Assembly: GCA_050116035.1 (NCBI GenBank) | Contig: JASFPJ010000079.1 | Span: 1-12,039 of the forward strand | Source: SOIA01 sp050116035 | GTDB taxonomy: Bacteria; Acidobacteriota; Aminicenantia; Aminicenantales; Aminicenantaceae | DNA length: 12,039 nt | Direction: 5' to 3' | Shown here: one piece after another, positions 6,119 through 12,039 of the stretch | How the letters are laid out: every line of letters begins with the position of its first letter | Position numbering within the stretch: the first letter of the stretch is position 1 | Translations under genes and position numbers: made by a program | Notes under the pieces: model-generated | What the model was told of the DNA's origin: nothing | Databases searched by the model: none | Seen by the model: only the letters and a program-made list of their open reading frames with translations

Positions 6119-6293
6119 GTCATTGCGAACGAAGCGCGGCAATCACAGGGTTTTGTTCCGTGTCATTGCGAGGAACAAAGTGACGTGGCAATCACAGGGT
6201 TTTGTTCCGTGTCATTGCGAGGAACAAAGTGACGTGGCAATCACAGGGTTTTGTTCCGTGTCATTGCGAGGAACAAAGTGACGTGGCAATCTC
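6119..6293. repeat. Tandem array of 49-bp palindromic-element units
   Basis: Units start at 6119 (variant, 43 bp), 6162, 6211 and 6260 (partial). Units 2 and 3 are identical over 49 bp. The core gtcattgcgagg...gacgtggcaatc resembles a palindromic repeat seen in many unrelated bacterial genomes. The 17-nt linker contains TTTGTTCC, the perfect reverse complement of GGAACAAA in the core, so each unit can fold internally or with its neighbour. Confidence 0.85.
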
Positions 6294-6393
6294 ATATAAA
6301 AAGTTTCATTAATATTTTAAAGAGATTGCCACGCTTCGCTCGCAATGACATGAAAGTGAGACTGCCAAACTCACTTCGCTTGCTCGCAATGAT
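6260..6393. repeat. Inverted copies closing the palindromic element
   Basis: The last array unit (6260-6293) is followed by its imperfect reverse complement at 6322-6350 (gagattgccacgc...cgcaatgaca), able to form a stem of about 30 nt with a 28-nt AT-rich loop. A second, diverged inverted copy follows at 6358-6393 (gagactgcc...cgcaatgat). These are the usual two arms of this repeat family. Confidence 0.75.
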
Positions 6394-6522
6394 ACTTTTA
6401 TCTTCAGCATTGCTAAGAAAAGTGTTACCTAATCATAGAGTATTAAAAAGAATTTGCTTTTTTGGGGACTCAGATTTTGGCCTGATTCAGACGAGATAGC
6501 TGCCAGTTTCATTGAAAAATGG

Positions 6523-6551
6523 TTGTCTTCCTTTTCTCTTGAGTGTATAAC
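6523..6551 (+). promoter_or_regulatory. Predicted promoter of the DUF350-transglutaminase operon
   Basis: TTGTCT (6523-6528), a 17-nt spacer and TATAAC (6546-6551). Transcription would start near 6558, leaving a leader of about 65 nt. Confidence 0.5.
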
Positions 6552-6622
6552 ATACTTGAATTGGTTAGGCCTTTGATAGTCAGACAAGAAAGACAGAAAA
6601 ATTCGGAGTGTGAGGGAAAAAA

Positions 6623-7159
6623 ATGAGCGGCCAACAAGTCATTTTCGGTTTACTGGAGTTTTTTGTTTCTGTATTCATCAGTTTTATCCTGATTTTTGGC
6701 AGTTACCTTTTCTTTCTCGTTTTGACTCGCCGTCTGGATGAGGAGCGTCAGCTCAGAGAAAAAAATGCATCGGTCGGGCTCCTTCTGGGCAGTATCCTTC
6801 TTGGAGAAGCGATCGTGGTCAAACAAGCTATTTACCCAGTGATGGCAGTCATCCAGATATTTATCCTTGGAGAAGAAAAGGGTTTTACGCATTTTTTAAA
6901 AATGCTTGGCTACAGTGTCGGGTATGTTTTACTGGCTGGAATCCTGGCCCTGGCCTGTATTCTATTCAGCTTTTGGCTGTTTAATAAACTAACTCCCCGA
7001 ATTGACCATTTCCAGGAAATCAAAGAGAATAACATCGCTGTCGCTCTGTTTATGGCCATTTTTATTATCGCCATTTCTTTTTTGATCAGCACTGGTGTTG
7101 CCGGCTTGACGCGCGCTTTAATTCCTTTCCCAGAAGTCGGGTCGATACCTATAGAATAG
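6623..7159 (+). CDS. Double DUF350 (YjfL-like) membrane protein
   Basis: 178 aa. ATG at 6623 with GAGGG (6612-6616) 6 nt upstream. Four membrane helices are visible at about 6-34, 51-70, 97-121 and 137-158. The two halves are repeats: LTRRLDEERQLREKNASVG (34-52) corresponds to LTPRIDHFQEIKENNIAVA (123-141), each a polar Asp/Glu-rich loop with an Asn leading into the next helix. This is the DUF350 signature, and two copies in one chain is the usual YjfL arrangement. Its biochemical role is unknown. Related genes in Escherichia coli lie in the yjf cluster with an ATP-grasp amidoligase. Here it is followed after only 9 nt by a transglutaminase-like gene, implying one operon and probably one membrane-associated process. 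Confidence 0.8.
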   Translation: MSGQQVIFGLLEFFVSVFISFILIFGSYLFFLVLTRRLDEERQLREKNASVGLLLGSILLGEAIVVKQAIYPVMAVIQIFILGEEKGFTHFLKMLGYSVGYVLLAGILALACILFSFWLFNKLTPRIDHFQEIKENNIAVALFMAIFIIAISFLISTGVAGLTRALIPFPEVGSIPIE

Positions 7160-7168
7160 TTCTTATCC

Positions 7169-8275
7169 ATGAAGACGCTTCTTTCATCTCTACTTTTTAT
7201 ATCTTTCCTGATTGTCAGTCTTCTGCTCCTGGCTTATCTGAGTGATGAAGACAGTCTTCATGCTTTCGAGCGCGCGAATTTTTATAGACTGGATCAAAGC
7301 AGCGAATCGGTTCCAGTCCAAAATTCTTTTGAAAAAAAAGAGACGCCTGATGAATTTGAGTTGACTTATGGCTGGAGAGACCATAAAGGAAAGAATCATT
7401 CTGTGAATTTTTCGCTGTCCAAGCAGCAGTTGGCTGATGCAGAAGATGAATTTGGATATTACCCCGGAGAGCTCAGGACTTACCTGGAAGAGAGTGTTCA
7501 GATAATGAGAGATGAGATGATGAGCCATCTGACGAGATTCACTACCGAGCAGATTTTGGCGAGTAAATACGCCCGGTACATCTCGATGGATAATGTCAGT
7601 CTCAAAGATTTTAGCCTGAAACTTTCTGCTCCTCCCTCTCTCTCTCAAGAAGCCAAGGTCGAATTTGCCAGGATTACAGACGTAATCAACCAAGAGAAAG
7701 AAGTCTACCTGCAAAGAATCGAGAAAGAACAGGAAAAAAAGAGAAAAGAGTATTTAGAAACGAAAGGTTTTCGGTTCACTGGTGATCGGATGGACGTGAA
7801 TTATCGTCTGATCGTCCTCAACAACCGCCCCAGAATAAAACAGGTTGTGGAGGCCATGAGAAGAGAGTCTGGAAAAAAATCTCTTCATCAATTCCTGGCC
7901 TTGATGCTCGCATTTATTCAGGAGATACGGTACGGGATTCCTCCTCTGAAAGAGGAAGATAAAATCATCCTGGAATTCTGGGTGCCTCCCAAAGTCCTGG
8001 TGAGCAACTTTGGAGATTGCGATTCAAAAGGAGTCACCCTTGCCTCCTTATGGACAAGTTTTAAAAAGTACCCTTTCCTCTTGATAAAAATCCCGAAACA
8101 TTTATTTGTCGGAGTCGCGATTCCGTCAGTCGGAGGAGGAGGATTGGTAATCAACGGAATCCGTTACACCCTCTGTGAGGTCACCGGTCCTGATTTGATC
8201 CCCCCAGGTCTGATCACACAGTACAGCCTGCTTCATCTTCAAGGGGGGAATTACCGGTACGAGCTGATAAAGTAG
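7169..8275 (+). CDS. Membrane-anchored transglutaminase-like protein
   Basis: 368 aa. ATG at 7169 lacks a good ribosome binding site, which suggests coupling to the upstream gene, whose stop is 9 nt away. Residues 3-24 form an N-terminal membrane anchor. Residues 60-170 have no recognisable family, and 172-200 are Glu/Lys-rich and probably coiled. The C-terminal part has the papain-like transglutaminase pattern: NFGDCDSKG with nucleophile C284, KHLFVGVAIP with H311, and YTLCEVTGPD, where the third catalytic acid would be E337 rather than the usual Asp (D342 is an alternative). The expected chemistry is thiol-based hydrolysis or transfer on amide bonds, probably on the outer face of the membrane. 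The substrate is unknown. Pairing with DUF350 suggests peptide or protein modification, by inference. Confidence 0.75.
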   Translation: MKTLLSSLLFISFLIVSLLLLAYLSDEDSLHAFERANFYRLDQSSESVPVQNSFEKKETPDEFELTYGWRDHKGKNHSVNFSLSKQQLADAEDEFGYYPGELRTYLEESVQIMRDEMMSHLTRFTTEQILASKYARYISMDNVSLKDFSLKLSAPPSLSQEAKVEFARITDVINQEKEVYLQRIEKEQEKKRKEYLETKGFRFTGDRMDVNYRLIVLNNRPRIKQVVEAMRRESGKKSLHQFLALMLAFIQEIRYGIPPLKEEDKIILEFWVPPKVLVSNFGDCDSKGVTLASLWTSFKKYPFLLIKIPKHLFVGVAIPSVGGGGLVINGIRYTLCEVTGPDLIPPGLITQYSLLHLQGGNYRYELIK

Positions 8276-8392
8276 GGAGTTTTTCTTCTTCTTTCTTCTC
8301 CAATAAGTTGAGATTATTTTATTGTGATTTTTTCCCTTCGGGCAGGCTTGGTGAACATCCCCGTTGATCGATTTTTAGGTTTCTCTCTTTCC

Positions 8393-10186
8393 CTATAATT
8401 TATTAAATTTGATTTCTTGAAAATCAGGAAAAGCATAGACTTTGGCCTTTTTACCTTTTGTTAAAATAATCCCATTTCTTGAGAGAAAGTAGATGTCACC
8501 TTGTTCATAAGGAAAGGTCTTCAGAAGCTTTTCTTTGCCGTCTTTGAGCTGATAGAGGCTTCTCTCACCCGCCTCACGATCGGTCCGAACAAAATAGTAA
8601 TGATCGGGATAAATAAATCGAAGATATTCTGTCACACCCTTGATTTCTTCGATTTCTAAAATCTCTAAGTTCAACCGGAAGGCTTTTTTCTTCCTCCATG
8701 TGTACATTTCTTTTATGGGAACATTATTCAGATTATTCCTGAAGGCTCTGAAGCTAAAACGCAATTCATCTTTATTGGGAATCTTTTTGACTATCTCGTA
8801 CTTTTTCCCCTTTTCCTTGCTAATAATAATGTCCTCTTCAGAGTAGGTGATGAGCATTTGATTGACATAGCACGGCCAGATCTGACTTTTCCCGATATTT
8901 TCGGCTTTACCGTCCTCCCAAATCCTTAAGAGGGGATACTTCCAGACTCTGCCGGAATTAACCAGCCAGAACCGTTTTCCATCTCTTGTATCTGTCCCGA
9001 AAATAGTCGGGTTGAAATAATCTTTAAGGAGCTCGTGTTCGACGGGAATTCTTTCAACTTTTTTAGTGGTTTCATCAATCAGCACAACTTGAATTCCTTT
9101 TGGTTTCTTCTCAAATTCAAAAAGTGCAATCGTCTGGTTGTATTTCCAGCTCCCCCGGCTGTGTTTTCCTGAGTGAACTGTATAGAGAGTTTCGTATGAA
9201 TGATCGAAGGTGTTTAGCCTACCTGCCCCATCAGAATTCAATTGGTAGATATATCCATTTTCTTCGAGTAACTCCCAATAATACCAAAATCGGCCTTTGA
9301 ATTTGTAGACATCTTCTTCCTCATAAATTTTATGAGAAGAAAATCCAGATTCTATCAGTTTGTGGTCCTGGGTGAGATAATAGCTTTTCATCATTTGGTC
9401 AAGAGATTTGAGGTCAATCTGCATCCCCAGATAAGTGAAACCTAGAGAGATGATAAAACACACAGCGAAGATCAAAGCGAAGAATTTGAAATAGCGCTTG
9501 TTATAGGATTTTGCAGGACGGACATCAGATTTCTTGAAGGTGCGGAGGAATGAAATTATGAATGGGAGGAGGAGGCTGATCGCAGCTAAAAGACCAAACA
9601 GGAATACAGGCTCACTGAATTCTGCTTCTAGGGTGAAAATCTCACCTATATTGAAGCTGTATAATTGGCCTGCTTCACCCATTAATTGTATGCCAATCCA
9701 GGTGACGAGTATACAGAGCCCAAAAAATACGATGAAGAAAAGGAGTGAGGTGGAAAACACCACAACAAGATTGTCAGAATTGGCTGAGAAGGAGAGGGCA
9801 ATCAGGAACAAGGAGAAATAGATTACAGTGAAGGAAACAAAAGAAAGAGCCTCGTAATAATCTGCGCCAAGTACATACAGAATCAAATAGATAATATAGA
9901 AAAATAAAACGGCAGAAAGCTTTGGCAGCATCTTGAGACCGATAAGCTGAAGACGTGAATAGGGGAGGGTGAGGAGAGATTCGATCTCTTTTTGTTTCCG
10001 GAACCCGGAAAAAAGAGAAGCGCCCATGAATAAAGCTAAGAAAAACAAACCGAACTGGAAAATCGGGATGAAAAGCCCAAAATAAGGTTGATCAAAAAAA
10101 ATGAGAAGAATGGTGGGCACCAGAAGAACGACAAGAGAAAAAATATTAATCTGCCTGAATACCATGCTAAATTCTTTCTTTAACAT
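8393..10186 (-). CDS. ABC-2-type permease with large C-terminal extracytoplasmic domain
   Basis: 597 aa. ATG at 10186 with AGGAGG (10192-10197) 5 nt upstream. The N-terminal 215 residues are an ABC-2 permease: helices near 14-31, 36-58, 89-107, 115-133, 139-165 and 194-214. The cytoplasmic loop after helix 2, RKQKEIESLLTLPYSRLQL (63-81), is the typical ABC-2 coupling segment. A basic loop (RTFKKSDVRPAKSYNKRYFK) is followed by an extra helix at 234-255. The remaining 340 residues are hydrophilic, beta-rich and repetitive, propeller-like in look, and by the positive-inside rule lie outside the cytoplasm. They include HKLIES, DGKRFWL, IWEDGK and a closing KGKKAKVYAFP. The upstream gene (10510-12039) is a full-length-type paralog, so the two may form a heterodimeric channel. 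The required ATPase is not in the window. Substrate unknown. Confidence 0.75.
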   Translation of the reverse strand: MLKKEFSMVFRQINIFSLVVLLVPTILLIFFDQPYFGLFIPIFQFGLFFLALFMGASLFSGFRKQKEIESLLTLPYSRLQLIGLKMLPKLSAVLFFYIIYLILYVLGADYYEALSFVSFTVIYFSLFLIALSFSANSDNLVVVFSTSLLFFIVFFGLCILVTWIGIQLMGEAGQLYSFNIGEIFTLEAEFSEPVFLFGLLAAISLLLPFIISFLRTFKKSDVRPAKSYNKRYFKFFALIFAVCFIISLGFTYLGMQIDLKSLDQMMKSYYLTQDHKLIESGFSSHKIYEEEDVYKFKGRFWYYWELLEENGYIYQLNSDGAGRLNTFDHSYETLYTVHSGKHSRGSWKYNQTIALFEFEKKPKGIQVVLIDETTKKVERIPVEHELLKDYFNPTIFGTDTRDGKRFWLVNSGRVWKYPLLRIWEDGKAENIGKSQIWPCYVNQMLITYSEEDIIISKEKGKKYEIVKKIPNKDELRFSFRAFRNNLNNVPIKEMYTWRKKKAFRLNLEILEIEEIKGVTEYLRFIYPDHYYFVRTDREAGERSLYQLKDGKEKLLKTFPYEQGDIYFLSRNGIILTKGKKAKVYAFPDFQEIKFNKL

Positions 10187-10509
10187 ACTGTCCTCCTGCT
10201 CAAAATTTTATAAAATTATTAGTAGAGATTTTTCTTCGGTCATGAATAAGAATCAAGCTTTAAACTTTCTTATCGAGTTTTTCTTATGTAAAAAGCAGAT
10301 TAGTGAGTGGAACTCCGGCTTTTCTTTTTTCAAATTGACTTATCTTCCCGTTTCCGAAAATCATATATTACAGAAAAAATGTATGTCAATCGAAATTTGT
10401 GATGAAAATGGGATGTTCAAGGTTTGAATATGAACGGAAGATGAACCAATGAACAAAATAATATCTGGAAGGCGGAAGACTCAGGTGGGAGACAAAAAAT
10501 AAGATTTTT
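10187..10509. other. Gap between the two permease genes
   Basis: 323 nt with no credible gene. It contains a predicted minus-strand promoter (10362-10389) and the ribosome binding site of the downstream permease. An AT-only palindrome, AAAAAAT-aag-ATTTTTT (10494-10510), overlaps the upstream gene's stop codon but is too weak to call a terminator. The frame at 10101-10427 on the plus strand lacks a ribosome binding site and coding character. Confidence 0.5.
10362..10389 (-). promoter_or_regulatory. Predicted promoter of the downstream permease gene
   Basis: On the minus strand a perfect TTGACA (10389-10384), a 16-nt spacer and TATATG (10367-10362). Transcription would start near 10355, giving a leader of about 170 nt. 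This suggests that the two paralogs are not strictly cotranscribed. Confidence 0.4.
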
Positions 10510-12039
10510 TTATAATTTTTTGAATTTGAGCTCTTTGAGTTCAGGATAGGCATAGACTTTGACTTTTTTGCCTCTTCTTAAGACTATACCGTTTCTGCAC
10601 CAAAAAGGTCGATTTTCCGGCTTTTTGTAGTCAAAATCTTCAAAGGTTTTGAAAAGTTTTACCTGGCCATCCATATATTTATAGATTCTGATCTCCAGTT
10701 CTACAGGATCTGTCTCGACAAAGTACAAATCTTTGGGGTAATAATAATCCATCCTGCCTCTCGATTCGCTAATTTTCTCGATTTTGAAATTCTTAAGGTC
10801 CAATATGGCAAAGGAAGTACCTATTCTTTGGTCTTCCAGAGTGATTCTTTTTGTCCCGTATAGCTCATTAGTCGGGATGTCATCCAGCTTTGTTCTGAAA
10901 TAGTAAGAGAGTCCGAAATGATACCCTTCAGGATTCGGGATCCTCCGGACAGGGACATACTTTCCTTCTGTTTCCTGGTTGATGATAACATCGTCTTCTG
11001 CGTAGGTGAGAAGCATCCCGTTGACGAAAAAAGGCCATTTATGGGTCTTACCGATATGCTCAACCTTCCCGTCCTCCCATAATTTGAAAATATGTCTTTC
11101 TTTTCTGTAGGGCCAGGTGGTGAGCAGCCAGAACCGTTGGCCGTCAGTTCTATCCGCCCCAAAAATTGCGACATTGTAATGATTTTTCAGCCCTTTGTCA
11201 TCGAGAGATATCTTTGTGACATTTTTTGAAGGTTCATCGAGGAGGACAAATTTTTTATCAGGGACAAATTTTTTATCTTTATCAAAGGCATTTCTATTGT
11301 ATTCAAGAAAAGCGAATGTTTGCTCATGTATCCAGATTGACCAACGAAAATATTTCTCCGGAGGCGCTTCGTACAAAACTTCATGCGTGTAATCGGACAT
11401 GTTAATACGGATAATCTTGTTCGAGATACTGTCGTACACATATTCATTTTCTTCGTGAAAGGGGGAAGGCCAATAAGACCCAAAATCTCCTTTGATTTTA
11501 TGTACCTTGTTACCATCGTAGATTTTGATCCCAGAATAGGGAGTGGATTCGATCAGCTTGTGGCCCTCTGTGAGATAGAAGTATGAATATTCGACGCCGA
11601 CCGACCAGTTGGCAAACAGAAAAGAAAGGATAAAACCTCCAACGAAAATCGGAGCCAACAGTTTAAAGAAACGTTTGTTATAGACTCTGGCCGGACGGAT
11701 ATCGAGTTTTTTTACAGATAGGCCAAAAGATAATAATAACGGCAGAAGCAGGATAAACGCTGAAAAAATGCCCATTACACTGATTTCCGGATCCCAGTTC
11801 TCTGTAAAAAATAATCGGAGGTCGAGAAAGTTAAAAGGAACGTTTCTTGACAGAGCAACGAGCCAAAAAACAAGGGGGAGCAGGTTCATATAAATGAAAA
11901 GCGAAAACAAAGATGACACAAACAGAATTATAAAATTTTCAGAGCTGGCTGATAAAGAGAGGGAAATCAGATACAGAGAGAAATAGAGGAATGTAAAAGA
12001 AAGGAAGGGGAGTGCAACAAGGTCTTTTCCGCCGCTCGT
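10510..12039 (-). CDS. ABC-2-type permease with C-terminal extracytoplasmic domain, paralog, 5' end off window
   Basis: 509 residues are visible; the frame is open through the right edge, so the start is missing. Reading from the edge, LPFLSFTFLYFSLYLISLS aligns with helix 4 of the neighbouring permease (LSFVSFTVIYFSLFLIALS). About 100 N-terminal residues, containing helices 1-3, are therefore outside the window. Later matches to the 597-aa paralog are strong: KKLDIRPARVYNKRFFK, YLTEGHKLIES, DGQRFWLL, LWEDGKVEHIGK, and a terminal RRGKKVKVYAYPELKELKFKKL-type end against KGKKAKVYAFPDFQEIKFNKL. As in that gene, helices 5 and 6 and an extra seventh helix precede a beta-rich domain of about 350 residues predicted to be extracytoplasmic. 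An internal GTG at 11919 is not the start. A tandem duplication produced the pair. Confidence 0.8.
   Translation of the reverse strand, partial: TSGGKDLVALPFLSFTFLYFSLYLISLSLSASSENFIILFVSSLFSLFIYMNLLPLVFWLVALSRNVPFNFLDLRLFFTENWDPEISVMGIFSAFILLLPLLLSFGLSVKKLDIRPARVYNKRFFKLLAPIFVGGFILSFLFANWSVGVEYSYFYLTEGHKLIESTPYSGIKIYDGNKVHKIKGDFGSYWPSPFHEENEYVYDSISNKIIRINMSDYTHEVLYEAPPEKYFRWSIWIHEQTFAFLEYNRNAFDKDKKFVPDKKFVLLDEPSKNVTKISLDDKGLKNHYNVAIFGADRTDGQRFWLLTTWPYRKERHIFKLWEDGKVEHIGKTHKWPFFVNGMLLTYAEDDVIINQETEGKYVPVRRIPNPEGYHFGLSYYFRTKLDDIPTNELYGTKRITLEDQRIGTSFAILDLKNFKIEKISESRGRMDYYYPKDLYFVETDPVELEIRIYKYMDGQVKLFKTFEDFDYKKPENRPFWCRNGIVLRRGKKVKVYAYPELKELKFKKL

Larger units (their letters stand above)
6046..6622. 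other. Repeat-rich gene-free region
   Basis: About 580 nt with no credible gene. In order it holds a short GAGCG/CGCTC hairpin (6055-6071), a 10-bp direct repeat GTAATTAGGC (6073-6082 and 6095-6104), the 49-bp tandem array, the inverted copies (6322-6393), and the promoter of the DUF350 operon. The open frame at 6251-6499 is a translation of the palindromic repeat. Confidence 0.7.

Noticed and set aside
6119..6293. CRISPR array
   Set aside because: The units repeat head to tail with an identical linker; there are no unique spacers and no cas genes.
6251..6499. Plus-strand ORF of 82 codons
   Set aside because: It is a translation of the palindromic repeats (gives ARNK, ARND motifs typical of spurious calls) and has no ribosome binding site.
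7190..7714. Minus-strand ORF of 174 codons
   Set aside because: Antisense to the transglutaminase-like gene; no supporting signals.
8276..8392. Bidirectional terminator between convergent genes
   Set aside because: Only a 3-bp CCC-TTC-GGG fold and T-rich stretches are present; no convincing stem.

Overview
This 12 kb window is bacterial, AT-leaning and didermic in character: it encodes an outer-membrane beta-barrel, lipoproteins and several Sec-exported proteins. Most genes have clear AGGAGG-type ribosome binding sites, and TTG and GTG starts are used. The exported six-bladed propeller lipoprotein, the 'YIRTEIPFVNFVRDRK' outer-membrane protein and the gtcattgcga palindromic repeats together resemble Candidatus Aminicenantes or related Acidobacteriota/Bacteroidota lineages. 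That placement is inference, not proof.

Left block, minus strand (73-2083): a GT-A glycosyltransferase resembling mannosylglycerate synthase lies upstream of two very small, paralogous, exported four-cysteine proteins. The first of these (94 aa) carries a six-glycine GxxxG zipper between its cysteine pairs, and a terminator-like hairpin lies just upstream of its ribosome binding site. The gap at 2084-2429 holds an imperfect palindrome of the REP/RAYT-associated type.

Central block, plus strand (2430-6045): a nickel superoxide dismutase with a Sec-like leader, a cold-shock protein with a TTG start and a long structured leader, a propeller lipoprotein, and an outer-membrane beta-barrel protein. 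These look like separate transcription units; promoter-like sequences precede the cold-shock and barrel genes.

Repeat region (6046-6622): a tandem 49-bp array of the widespread gtcattgcga...ggcaatc palindromic element, followed by inverted copies. After it, a promoter-like sequence leads into a two-gene operon (6623-8275): a double-DUF350 membrane protein and a membrane-anchored transglutaminase-like protein.

Right block, minus strand (8393-12039): two tandem paralogous ABC-2-type permeases, each with an unusually long C-terminal domain predicted to lie outside the cytoplasm after a seventh membrane helix. The upstream copy runs off the right edge. No ABC ATPase is in the window; one may lie beyond that edge.

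The least familiar parts are the four-cysteine/glycine-zipper protein pair and the permeases with large exported beta-rich domains. The nickel dismutase with an atypical processing site and the DUF350-transglutaminase pair are also worth a look.
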